A stretch of DNA of 34,405 nt from Alphaproteobacteria bacterium (GCA_020054105.1 JAGVLW010000080.1:1-34405), one strand, 5' to 3'. Shown: positions 8,971 to 16,300, numbered from the stretch's first letter. The notes: generated by a model not told the origin, from the sequence alone. Numbers and translations are program-made.

Positions 8971-9489
8971 ATGATAGAGGCGATAAAAGACAGTAACGCA
9001 GACATGCTGTTACGCACTATCAATGAATATGATACCGGGCTGCGCGATGAAAAAGAAAAGTCCCTGACTGCACCGGTTATATTAGGCATGCTGGTTGCGG
9101 AGGCAAGGAGCTGCGCCACTTTCGGCGGAAACTTCGAGCCGTGCCGCATGCCCGGCCCCCTGCCCACCGGGGAAACCAGCACGCCAACGCCCATACGCAT
9201 CATCCAAAAACGACTCAAAGAGTATACTGCCCTGGTGATGGCGATATGCGCACCTATGGTATGTACGCCCGATGATAAATTACAGCTTGCCGCCAAAGCG
9301 CCCGAGCTACTGGAAGTTGCTATTCAAAGGCTGGAAGAAGAATCCGATCCCACCTCCTGGCGCCGCCGGGCGGCAGGGAAACTAAGGCAAGAACTTCTTC
9401 CCAAATTGCAAGAGCTGAAGGCGCAATTGCCGGAGGTGCCGCAAATCGACAAGGCCCTACAATCCGGCGGCATGGGCGGGCGGGGATAA
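8971..9489 (+). CDS. Unknown protein with Gly/Arg tail (copy C)
   Basis: A 172-residue soluble protein, unrecognised. It starts 2 nt after the stop of copy B, so its ribosome-binding site would be the GC-rich tail of copy B (GGCGGGCGGG). It lacks the A/B N-terminal pattern but ends in a charged helix ('KLRQELLPKLQELKAQL') and a GGMGGRG tail encoded by nearly the same 24 bases as in A and B. The proline-rich centre (residues ~59-75) suggests a linker between two helical parts. Confidence 0.6.
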   Translation: MIEAIKDSNADMLLRTINEYDTGLRDEKEKSLTAPVILGMLVAEARSCATFGGNFEPCRMPGPLPTGETSTPTPIRIIQKRLKEYTALVMAICAPMVCTPDDKLQLAAKAPELLEVAIQRLEEESDPTSWRRRAAGKLRQELLPKLQELKAQLPEVPQIDKALQSGGMGGRG

Positions 9490-9559
9490 TCGATATTTTC
9501 CTTGCAATCGCCGCTTTCTTGTGCGATGCACATTATTCCTTTTGTAAATCATAAACTTA

Positions 9560-9574
9560 TGCTGCATTGCAGCA
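9560..9574. promoter_or_regulatory. 15-bp palindrome upstream of maeB (PhaR-like CTGC-N3-GCAG site)
   Basis: TGCTGCATTGCAGCA is a perfect palindrome about one-and-a-half helical turns before the heptamer hairpin in the maeB leader. It contains CTGC-ATT-GCAG, matching the CTGC-N3/4-GCAG pattern described for PhaR, the polyhydroxyalkanoate regulator of Paracoccus. Regulation of maeB by such a factor is an inference. Confidence 0.4.
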
Positions 9575-9580
9575 AATGTA

Positions 9581-9653
9581 GTGACTAGTGGCTCGTGACT
9601 AGTGACTCGTACTATTTAAATCACGAATCACGAGCCACGAACCACGAGTCACG
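9581..9653. repeat. Heptamer-array hairpin in the maeB leader
   Basis: Left arm: four 7-base words of the GTGACTA/GTGGCTC type (9581-9610). Right arm: CACGAAT/CACGAGC-type words (9622-9653), roughly the reverse complement. It ends 5 nt before the maeB ATG and occupies the place where a ribosome-binding site should be. Confidence 0.85.
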
Positions 9654-9658
9654 GGCTT

Positions 9659-11974
9659 ATGGCCAACGAAAAAGAACCGATCACCGACGAAGAGGCGCTA
9701 GCCTACCACTCTGAAGGCCAGCCCGGCAAAGTCGCGATCCTGCCCACCAAGCCGCTGATGACGCAGCGCGACCTGTCGCTGGGCTATTCGCCGGGCGTGG
9801 CGGTGCCGTGCCTGGAGATTCAAAAAGACCCAGCCAAGGCCTATGACTACACTTCGCGCGGCAATTTCGTGGCGGTGATTTCCAACGGCACGGCGGTTCT
9901 TGGCCTCGGCAATTTGGGCGCGCTGGCCAGCAAGCCGGTCATGGAAGGCAAGGCGATTCTGTTCAAGCGCTTCGCCGACATCGACGCCATCGACATCGAG
10001 GTCGACACCAAGGACGCCGATGAATTCATCAATTGCGTCAAGCTGCTGGGCCCGAGCTGGGGCGGCATTAATTTGGAAGACATCGCCGCGCCCGAATGTT
10101 TCATCATCGAGCAGAAGCTGCGCGAGCTGATGGACATCCCCGTGTTCCACGACGACCAGCACGGCACGGCGATCATCACCGCCGCCGGGCTCATCAACGC
10201 CGCGCATCTCACCGGCCGCAAATTCAAGGACATCAAGATCGTCGTGCTCGGCGCCGGCTCGGCGGGCATCGCCTGCCTCGAGCTGGTCAAGCGCATGGGC
10301 ATCAAGCACGAAAACGCGCTGCTCGTCGACAAGACCGGCGTGATCTACGAAGGCCGCACCGAAGGCATGAACCAGTGGAAATCGGCGCATGCGGTCAAAA
10401 CCAGCAAGCGCACGCTCGCCGAGGCGATGCAAGGCGCCGACATGTTCATGGGCCTAGCCGCCAAGGGCGCGGTGACGCCGGAGATGGTCAAGTCGATGGC
10501 GCGCAACCCGATCATCTTCGCTATGGCCAACCCCGACCCGGAAATCACGCCCGAGCAAGTGCGCAGCGTGCGCAAGGACGCGATCATCGCCACCGGCCGC
10601 TCCGACTATCCCAACCAGGTCAACAACGTCATGGGCTTCCCCTACATCTTCCGCGGCGCGCTCGATTGCCGCGCCTCGCAGATCAACGAGGAGATGAAGA
10701 TCGCCGCCGCCGAAGCGATCGCCGCACTCGCGCGCGAGGAAGTGCCCGAGGAAGTCTGCGCCGCCTATGCCGGCCGCAAGATGGAATACGGCCCCGACTA
10801 CATCATCCCGGCGCCCTTCGACCCGCGCCTGATGACCACCGTGCCGGTCGCCGTGGCGCAGGCGGCGATGGCAAGCGGCGTCGCCCGCAAGCCGATCGTC
10901 GATATCGACGCCTATAAAAAAGAGCTGGCGGCGCGGCGCGACCCCACCGCCAACTCGATGCAGCAGATTTTCGACAAGGTGCGCGCCAACCCGCAGCGTG
11001 CCATCTTCGCCGAGGGCGAGGAGGAAAAAATCATCCGCGCCGCCGTGCAATGGCGCGACAACGGCTACGGCCGGCCGATCCTGGTCGGGCGCGTCGAGCG
11101 CATCCACGAGATCATGAAAAAAATGGGCGTCGCCGATTACCGCAGCATCGAGATCGCCAATGCCGCCAAGAGCGAGCATGTCGACGCATATATCGACTAT
11201 CTCTATCCGCGCCTGCAACGCCAGGGCTACCTCTATCGCGACGTGGCACGCATGGTCAAGAACGACCGCAATATTTTCGCCGCCTGCATGCTGCATGCCG
11301 GCCACGGCGACCTGATGATGACCGGCATCACCCGCAACTACACCGTGTCGCTGGAAAACATCACCCGCGTCATCGACCCGAAACAAGGCGAGTTTCTCTT
11401 CGGCATCACCATGGTCGTCGCCAAAGGCAAGACCATCTTCTTCGGCGACACGGCGGTCAGCGAATTGCCGGAGCCGGAGAAGCTCGCCAACATCGCTATC
11501 CGCATGGCCGCCAAGGCGCGCAAGATGGGGCATCACCCGCGCGTGGCGCTGCTGTCTTACTCCACTTTCGGAAACCCGATGCGCGAGAAGTCGGCGCGCA
11601 TCCGCGACGCGGTGAAAGTGCTCGACGGCATGAAAGTCGATTTCGAATATGACGGCGAGATGTCCGCCGACGTCGCGCTCAACAAAGAGATGATGAGCCT
11701 GTACCCGTTCTGCCGCCTTTCCGGCCCCGCCAACGTGCTGGTCATGCCGGCGCTGCACACGGCGCATATCTCCTCCAACCTGATCCAGGAACTCTCCGAC
11801 AACGTGACCATCGGCCCGATCACCATGGGCCTGTCGCGGCCGGCGCAGATCGTGCAGATGAATTCCAGCGTGTCGGAAATCCTCAATCTCGCTGCCATCG
11901 CTGCCATGGAAGCCATCGAAGAGCAGCAAGGCAAGGTCCGCCCGCTGGCCAAGGGCAAAAAGGCGAAAGCCTAA
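9659..11974 (+). CDS. maeB: NADP-type malic enzyme with phosphotransacetylase-like C-terminal domain
   Basis: A 771-residue multi-domain malic enzyme converting malate to pyruvate, CO2 and NAD(P)H, a link from the TCA cycle to acetyl-CoA or gluconeogenesis. The N-terminal catalytic half (~1-425) has 'YSPGVAVPC', 'GLGNLGALASKPVMEGK', 'FHDDQHGTA' and the nucleotide-binding 'GAGSAGIACLE'. The C-terminal third (~430-755) resembles phosphate acetyltransferase ('NPMREKSARIRDAVKVL'); in studied relatives it is regulatory rather than catalytic. No good ribosome-binding site precedes the ATG because a heptamer hairpin stops 5 nt before it. NAD versus NADP preference cannot be told safely from sequence. 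Confidence 0.93.
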   Translation: MANEKEPITDEEALAYHSEGQPGKVAILPTKPLMTQRDLSLGYSPGVAVPCLEIQKDPAKAYDYTSRGNFVAVISNGTAVLGLGNLGALASKPVMEGKAILFKRFADIDAIDIEVDTKDADEFINCVKLLGPSWGGINLEDIAAPECFIIEQKLRELMDIPVFHDDQHGTAIITAAGLINAAHLTGRKFKDIKIVVLGAGSAGIACLELVKRMGIKHENALLVDKTGVIYEGRTEGMNQWKSAHAVKTSKRTLAEAMQGADMFMGLAAKGAVTPEMVKSMARNPIIFAMANPDPEITPEQVRSVRKDAIIATGRSDYPNQVNNVMGFPYIFRGALDCRASQINEEMKIAAAEAIAALAREEVPEEVCAAYAGRKMEYGPDYIIPAPFDPRLMTTVPVAVAQAAMASGVARKPIVDIDAYKKELAARRDPTANSMQQIFDKVRANPQRAIFAEGEEEKIIRAAVQWRDNGYGRPILVGRVERIHEIMKKMGVADYRSIEIANAAKSEHVDAYIDYLYPRLQRQGYLYRDVARMVKNDRNIFAACMLHAGHGDLMMTGITRNYTVSLENITRVIDPKQGEFLFGITMVVAKGKTIFFGDTAVSELPEPEKLANIAIRMAAKARKMGHHPRVALLSYSTFGNPMREKSARIRDAVKVLDGMKVDFEYDGEMSADVALNKEMMSLYPFCRLSGPANVLVMPALHTAHISSNLIQELSDNVTIGPITMGLSRPAQIVQMNSSVSEILNLAAIAAMEAIEEQQGKVRPLAKGKKAKA

Positions 11975-12237
11975 CCCTCGTACACGTCCTTGCGATGGTC
12001 GATAGCGGTGATGACGACGGTGTGTCTTGCGGCATCGATCAGGTAGATCACCCGCCAGTCCCCTACCCGCAAACGACGCAGGCCGGACAGGTTATGTTGC
12101 AGCGGCTTGCCGAAAAACATCGGCTCCACGGTCAGTTTCTCCTCAATCGCGTTCTTGACGCGTTCGCGAATGGTTTTCGGTAAAGCGGGAATATCGTCGT
12201 CAATGACGTCGGGACGATATTCAATATGCCAGGTCAT
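11971..12237 (-). CDS. RelE/ParE-family toxin
   Basis: An 88-residue toxin of the RelE/ParE superfamily, type II toxin-antitoxin. The pattern 'LSGLRRLRVGDWRVIYLID' followed by 'ITAIDHRKDVYE' is the hallmark of RelE-like mRNA interferases and their kin. Its start overlaps the antitoxin stop by 4 nt (ATGA), so it is translated after it. Its stop overlaps the end of maeB on the other strand by 4 nt. Whether it cleaves mRNA or poisons gyrase cannot be decided from sequence. Confidence 0.85.
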   Translation of the reverse strand: MTWHIEYRPDVIDDDIPALPKTIRERVKNAIEEKLTVEPMFFGKPLQHNLSGLRRLRVGDWRVIYLIDAARHTVVITAIDHRKDVYEG

Positions 12238-12455
12238 TTCCAGGCATCTTTATGGGGAATATTCTTTCCGCCCTTGGCCAGGCGCTCTTCCGAAAGTTTG
12301 GAAAAATAGATATCCTCCTGCATTTCAAGGCCGAGTTTTATCAGCTCTTTTGCCGCCGCGGACAGGCTGCTTCCCTCATGTTTGGCAAACAGGGAAAGCA
12401 TGCCAAACAGCTGTTTGTCCATGGTAATATTAACGCGCGGCAGCTCGGTAGCCAT
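12234..12455 (-). CDS. Type II antitoxin, ribbon-helix-helix-like
   Basis: A 73-residue partner of the toxin that follows. The N-terminus 'LPRVNITMDKQLFGMLSLFAKHEGSSLSAAAKELIKLGLE' fits a ribbon-helix-helix DNA-binding fold (short strand, two helices), and the basic, flexible C-terminus (~48-73) would wrap the toxin. It is preceded by a consensus sigma-70 promoter with a palindrome in the spacer at 12484-12512, consistent with autorepression by the toxin-antitoxin complex. Confidence 0.8.
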   Translation of the reverse strand: MATELPRVNITMDKQLFGMLSLFAKHEGSSLSAAAKELIKLGLEMQEDIYFSKLSEERLAKGGKNIPHKDAWK

Positions 12456-12483
12456 AGATACCCTTACTCATGATGAAAATCTA

Positions 12484-12512
12484 AGTGTAACACTGGTGTG
12501 TCACTTTGTCAA
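12484..12512 (-). promoter_or_regulatory. Toxin-antitoxin promoter with operator in the spacer
   Basis: On the minus strand, TTGACA (12512-12507) and TACACT (12489-12484) are separated by exactly 17 nt. The spacer and -10 edge hold the near-palindrome GTGACAC-ACCA-GTGTTAC (12504-12487, one mismatch), well placed for binding by the ribbon-helix-helix antitoxin. Confidence 0.7.
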
Positions 12513-12572
12513 CGCTTTCGGGCCGGTGCGCAAAATGCTTGGAATTTACGCCTGGTCATTTATATTTGCGTC

Positions 12573-13436
12573 ATGCCTTTTGACGCGTCGCTTTATTTCC
12601 CGCAATGGCAAGGCGGTCCCAACGGGGGAAAAGTCGCCATAGGCAGCCGGCTCTTGCATGAGCGGCTGCGCGGGCATTTCCCGTTTAAGCGCGTGCCCAC
12701 CGACGATGCGGCAAGTCCCGCCCCTAAGCAGAATATCTGGCATTACGAGGCGGTGTGCACCAACATGAAAAACGCGCTGGCCGTCCTCGCCGAAGCGAAA
12801 CCGCGCGCGCTGTTTACGCTCGGCGGCGATTGCAGCATCGACGTGCCGGTCATCGATTATTTGCACGGCCAATATCCCGGTACGCTCGGCGTCGTGTGGA
12901 TCGACGCCCATGCCGACATCAACACGCCGCAAAGCTCGCCCTCGCAATTTTTCCACGGCATGCCGCTGCGCGCACTCTTGGGCGAAGGCGACGGCCGCAT
13001 CGGCGCCATGCTCAAACATCCGCTTACGCGCCGCCAGGTGATCTATGCCGGCATCCGCAGCATCGACGCGCCCGAGCAGGACTATATCGCGCAGCATCGC
13101 CTGCCGGTGCTTTCCAGCGACGCCATCAACAAGGGTGACTATGCGCTGTTCACAAGCTGGCTCGCCGAAAGCGGCATCGGGCATCTGCATATTCATTTCG
13201 ATCTCGACGCGCTCGACCCGTCGGAGTCCATCAACACCACCTACAAAATCGCCCAGGGCATCAAATTGCAGGCGATGGCCGATTTCTTGCGGTTCCTGCA
13301 TGGGCGGCAGATGAGCGTCGGCTTCACCGTGACCGAATACGCGCCCGATGCCGAAACGCCAAACGCCGGCGAGATCGAGAAAATCGTCGCGCTGATTTCG
13401 GCAGTCGTCCCCTTACGTAAAATCCTCGCCGCGTAA
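12573..13436 (+). CDS. Arginase/agmatinase-family protein with a variant metal ligand
   Basis: A 287-residue member of the ureohydrolase superfamily (binuclear manganese enzymes that release urea or related products from guanidino compounds). Seen: 'WIDAHADIN' (D111, H113, D115), 'HFDLDALDP' (D210, D212) and a later 'VTEYAP' glutamate, all normal ligands or active-site positions. The first ligand motif, GGDHS in arginases, is GGDCS (C87), so one manganese ligand is a cysteine. The ATG at 12573 is chosen over an open frame reaching 12498, which would run into the toxin-antitoxin promoter. Substrate (arginine, agmatine or another guanidine) unknown. Confidence 0.8.
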   Translation: MPFDASLYFPQWQGGPNGGKVAIGSRLLHERLRGHFPFKRVPTDDAASPAPKQNIWHYEAVCTNMKNALAVLAEAKPRALFTLGGDCSIDVPVIDYLHGQYPGTLGVVWIDAHADINTPQSSPSQFFHGMPLRALLGEGDGRIGAMLKHPLTRRQVIYAGIRSIDAPEQDYIAQHRLPVLSSDAINKGDYALFTSWLAESGIGHLHIHFDLDALDPSESINTTYKIAQGIKLQAMADFLRFLHGRQMSVGFTVTEYAPDAETPNAGEIEKIVALISAVVPLRKILAA

Positions 13437-13474
13437 TTATTCCCGTGAATTCGCAGTAAGGCAGTTAGTGCGTC

Positions 13475-13897
13475 TTAGCCAAACGGGGAACCAATTTCCA
13501 CCATTCTATCCAGATGCGCTTGAGCTCTGATTTCATGCATTACTTGCGCGTGTTGTTCGTGAAGCACCGCAGCAGCCGCTTTAGTTCTGGCCATCGCTTC
13601 GAGTTCCGCCATAAACGTTTCTTTGCCGCCAGGAATGTCAAACCGCTTTACCAGTTTTCCGGCGTCAAAGGCTAATTTAGGATCGGACAGCGATTCGACC
13701 GCTTGGATGCCGTGCATATCTTCGCCGCTCCCTTCAATCAAAGTCACCATGTCTGCTACGGGGAACGCACCCGTTCTCGTAAGGGTAACAAGCCTTTCCG
13801 CCTGATAGCCAAGAAACCCCAGCCCTTCTTTATTTGCTTCTGCAAAAGCTAGAAAGTCACGCTTAAACGCTTCGGTCTTTTCATGATCGATTGTCAT
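13475..13897 (-). CDS. Unknown soluble protein, helical
   Basis: A 140-residue protein I do not recognise. It looks largely alpha-helical, with His-rich helices at the C-terminus ('AVLHEQHAQVMHEIRAQAHLDRM') and a central 'FPVADMVTLIEGSGEDMHGIQ'. No signal peptide or membrane segment. The frame is open up to 13936, but GGGAG sits 5 nt before the ATG at 13897, so that start is used. It stands alone between the arginase-family gene and the oxidase cluster; both flanks are short AT-rich gaps without other signals. Confidence 0.6.
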   Translation of the reverse strand: MTIDHEKTEAFKRDFLAFAEANKEGLGFLGYQAERLVTLTRTGAFPVADMVTLIEGSGEDMHGIQAVESLSDPKLAFDAGKLVKRFDIPGGKETFMAELEAMARTKAAAAVLHEQHAQVMHEIRAQAHLDRMVEIGSPFG

Positions 13898-13999
13898 ATG
13901 CACTCCCATTGTTAATTCTAACAACGAATGTAGCAAAGCTGAATATATAATGCATGTTAATTATTTATGACAACATACTATTCTATTGATTATAATATG

Positions 14000-14323
14000 T
14001 TATTTAAAATCCTCGCCGCGTAGCCGGTATTGCGCCGCGATCAGCGCCGCCTTGCCCAGGCGCAGGCTGGCGATCGAGCCGATGAGGATGAACGGAATCC
14101 AGATGGCGGCATGCAGCCAGTAGGGCGGCGCGAATTTCATCTCGAAGATGGCAGCGAAGATTCCGGCCAGCGCGCCGATCAATAAGATACCGAAAAAGGC
14201 CGGGCCGTCACCCTGCTCGTGCTGTTTAAGCGCCAGGCCGCAGGCGCTGCATTGATCGACGATGGTAAGCAGGCCGCGATAGAGCTTGCCTTCGCCGCAG
14301 CGCGGGCAGCGCAGCAGCCTCAA
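14000..14323 (-). CDS. DUF983 membrane protein of the cytochrome oxidase cluster
   Basis: A 107-residue protein with an N-terminal zinc-ribbon-like motif (CPRCGEG ... CSACG) and two hydrophobic segments (~45-63 and ~70-88). This matches DUF983, a family regularly found after ctaE in alphaproteobacteria and thought to help oxidase biogenesis, though its exact task is not known. Its ATG overlaps the ctaE stop by 4 nt. The cluster ends here; SURF1, often next, is not present. Confidence 0.85.
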   Translation of the reverse strand: MRLLRCPRCGEGKLYRGLLTIVDQCSACGLALKQHEQGDGPAFFGILLIGALAGIFAAIFEMKFAPPYWLHAAIWIPFILIGSIASLRLGKAALIAAQYRLRGEDFK

Positions 14324-15288
14324 TGATGCGCTGCCTTGGGAAATCCACCCTTGCTCACGAATTTAACGCCGAAATAGCCCATCGCCGCCAGCGAGAGCAA
14401 AAAGGCGACGAGCAGGTTCGTGCCGGTGAAGATTTTTTCGAAGGCCGGCATGAGCTTGTTGGCGAAATCGCAATAGACGAACACGAATAAAAACAGCCAG
14501 ACGACGTCGACGAAATGCCAGTACCAGGCGGCGAATTCGAAGCCCAGATGCTTTTGCGGGGTGAAGTGGCCGTTATAGGCGCGGCGCAGGCAGACGGCGA
14601 GGAAAATCGTGCCGACGATGACGTGGAAGCCATGGAAGCCGGTCGCCATAAAAAAGGTGGTCGCATAGATCCCGTCTTTGAAGCCGAAAGCGGCATGGGT
14701 ATATTCATAGGCTTGGCAGGCGGTAAACAAGATTCCCAGAATCACCGTGTACCACAGCGCCTGGATGGTGCTTTTATTGTCGTTATGCAAAATCGCGAAA
14801 TGCGCCCAGGTGACGGTGCAGCCCGACAGCAGCAGGATCAGCGTATTGAGGAACGGCAAATGGAAAGGATCGAACGGATGGATGCCCGCCGGCGGCCAGA
14901 CGCCCTGCGCGATCGCCCAGGTCTCTTCCAGCGGCAGTTTCGGCAGGGTGCTGGCGCCGAAGAACGCCCAGAAGAACGCCGCAAAAAATAATATTTCCGA
15001 GGTGATGAACAAGACCATCCCGGCGCGCAGGCCGCGGCTGACCGCCGGCGTATGCGCATTATCGACCCGCGCTTCCTTCACCACGTCGCGCCACCAGGCA
15101 AACATGGTATAGAGGATGCCGGAAAGGCCCAGCAGCAGCAATATCGCGCCCGGCGAATGCTTATGCATATACAGCGCCCCGCCGAGTACCATCACAAATA
15201 ACGACGCCGCGCCGACCGCCGGCCACGGGCTGGGATTCACCAGATGGTAAGGGTGGGTCTGGCCGGAATGGTGATCGTGGTGGGACAT
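14320..15288 (-). CDS. ctaE: Cytochrome c oxidase subunit III
   Basis: A 322-residue subunit III of the aa3-type heme-copper oxidase in the inner membrane, with seven predicted helices in the core and the conserved 'ATGFHGFHVIVGT' and 'WYWHFVDVVWLFLFVFVY' motifs. It stabilises proton uptake of subunit I rather than carrying redox centres. The core normally ends in a Trp-rich 'VYWWG'; here it reads 'VYCDFANKL' and continues about 45 residues with an extra hydrophobic segment, giving an unusual C-terminal extension. Start: ATG with AGGAG 8 nt upstream. The ctaG frame runs 52 nt into this gene because of a repeat. Confidence 0.93.
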   Translation of the reverse strand: MSHHDHHSGQTHPYHLVNPSPWPAVGAASLFVMVLGGALYMHKHSPGAILLLLGLSGILYTMFAWWRDVVKEARVDNAHTPAVSRGLRAGMVLFITSEILFFAAFFWAFFGASTLPKLPLEETWAIAQGVWPPAGIHPFDPFHLPFLNTLILLLSGCTVTWAHFAILHNDNKSTIQALWYTVILGILFTACQAYEYTHAAFGFKDGIYATTFFMATGFHGFHVIVGTIFLAVCLRRAYNGHFTPQKHLGFEFAAWYWHFVDVVWLFLFVFVYCDFANKLMPAFEKIFTGTNLLVAFLLSLAAMGYFGVKFVSKGGFPKAAHH

Positions 15289-15905
15289 GGTTGCTCCTTG
15301 TGTCGCGAGTGTGGAGTGTAGAGTTTGGAGTATGGTAAGGCGTACTTATTACCAAACTCTAAACTCCACACTCCAAACTCATTTTTTACTTCAAAAAATG
15401 TATATGACAACGTAATTGTTCCGACATTTTTCATTTCGGGATCGTCCATGATCGCCGGGTCGATGAAATAGGAAATGGGCATGTTGACGCGCTGGCCGGC
15501 CGCCAGCGTTTGCTCGCTGAAGCAGAAACATTCGATCTTGGTGAAATACGCCCCGGCGGCGAACGGCACGACGTTATAGACGGCGCGGCCGGTCAACGGC
15601 CGGTTCTCGCGGTTATGGGCGACATAATGCGTAAGCGTCCGCTCGCCGACTTTCACCGCCTGTTTTGCGACACCCGGCGCAAAGTCCCAGCTAAGATGCG
15701 GGTCGGTCTGCGCATCGAATTCGACGATCAGCGTGCGATCCACCACTTTCCCACCGGCGGATGCGGCCTGCTGCGGCGTGCCGCCATAACCGGTCATGCG
15801 GCAAAACAGATCGTAAAGCGGCACCGCCGCATAGGCGAGCATCAGCATGCCGGCAGCGAGCGCGAAGAGGTTCAGGGCGAGGGAATTATTAGTACGATTG
15901 GGCAT
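15237..15905 (-). CDS. ctaG: Cytochrome c oxidase assembly protein CtaG/Cox11
   Basis: A 222-residue copper chaperone that delivers copper to the CuB site of subunit I. It has one N-terminal membrane anchor (~10-30), a periplasmic beta domain and the copper-binding CFCF motif (C126, C128). The natural family end is at 'LSYTFFEVK' (residue ~174). The remaining 48 residues are the translation of the heptamer hairpin and of the ctaE leader, ending 52 nt inside ctaE. So the stop codon was probably displaced when the repeat arrived. Function is likely retained because the extension follows the complete domain. Confidence 0.92.
   Translation of the reverse strand: MPNRTNNSLALNLFALAAGMLMLAYAAVPLYDLFCRMTGYGGTPQQAASAGGKVVDRTLIVEFDAQTDPHLSWDFAPGVAKQAVKVGERTLTHYVAHNRENRPLTGRAVYNVVPFAAGAYFTKIECFCFSEQTLAAGQRVNMPISYFIDPAIMDDPEMKNVGTITLSYTFFEVKNEFGVWSLEFGNKYALPYSKLYTPHSRHKEQPCPTTITIPARPTLTIW
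15307..15380. repeat. Heptamer-array hairpin between ctaG and ctaE
   Basis: Left arm GTGTGGA/GTGTAGA/GTTTGGA-type words (15307-15337); right arm AAACTCT/AAACTCC/ACACTCC (15349-15380). The arms pair over ~32 positions with only a few mismatches. It sits exactly where ctaG should stop and is read through as protein. Confidence 0.88.
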
Positions 15906-15919
15906 CGGATTTATAACCA

Positions 15920-15987
15920 GGCTTAGGGCTTAAGGCTTAGGGCTAAATTTAATGAATCCTCGTCCTAAGCCCTGAGCCTTAAGCCCT
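15920..15987. repeat. Heptamer-array hairpin upstream of ctaG
   Basis: Left arm GGCTTAG/GGCTTAA-type words (15920-15944), right arm CCTAAGC/CCTGAGC-type words (15964-15987). It fills the gap between ctaG and the small membrane protein and touches the stop codon of the latter. Confidence 0.85.
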
Positions 15988-16102
15988 ACCCACCCATGCG
16001 CATCAGGGTAATCGCATAGAACAGCGCCATGACGGCCAGCAACACCAGCAGCAGCGCGACATTCTTGCGTTTTTGGGTAATGTGCGGTTGGCCCAGGGGC
16101 AA
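15986..16102 (-). CDS. Small single-helix membrane protein of the oxidase cluster (CoxF-like)
   Basis: A 38-codon gene starting with TTG at 16102 (AAAGG 9 nt upstream; no ATG in frame before the helix). The product has a basic N-terminus with 'TQKRKN' and one membrane helix 'VALLLVLLAVMALFYAITL' ending in 'MRMGG'. Short proteins of this shape, with the basic stretch and an end like 'FYxxTxxxMGG', sit between ctaB and ctaG in many alphaproteobacteria and are annotated as CoxF or a CtaG-associated small protein. Role: probably oxidase assembly; inferred from position only. Confidence 0.7.
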   Translation of the reverse strand: MPLGQPHITQKRKNVALLLVLLAVMALFYAITLMRMGG

Positions 16103-16114
16103 GGAAATCTACCT

Positions 16115-16279
16115 TTATTGCTCGTTCCCGGTTTTGTTGCGGCGGACGAAATCGAGCACCAGCAGCAAAAACAGCGTAAACAGGCTGCCCAATACGAAGC
16201 TCGCTCCCATCAGATAAATGGTGCTTTGGGTGAATTCCAGCAGCGCCTGCGAATTCTCTGGGGTCATTTTACTTTCCAT
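16115..16279 (-). CDS. Small membrane protein between ctaB and the CoxF-like gene
   Basis: A 54-residue protein with a strong ribosome-binding site (GGAG 6 nt before the ATG). One long hydrophobic stretch (~21-44, 'IYLMGASFVLGSLFTLFLLL') is followed by a basic C-terminus (RRNK), giving an N-out, C-in single-pass protein. It lies 21 nt after ctaB in the same direction. I know no named family; position suggests an oxidase assembly or accessory subunit. Confidence 0.65.
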   Translation of the reverse strand: MESKMTPENSQALLEFTQSTIYLMGASFVLGSLFTLFLLLVLDFVRRNKTGNEQ

Positions 16280-16300
16280 CGTCGTCTCCTAAAAGCGTGT

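Noticed and set aside
10454..11929. 491-codon minus-strand frame opposite maeB
   Set aside because: Antisense shadow with His/Asp/Gly-rich low-complexity translation; maeB is certain on the other strand.
12498..12572. Earlier ATG for the arginase-family gene
   Set aside because: Would place the start inside the toxin-antitoxin promoter; the ATG at 12573 fits the family length.
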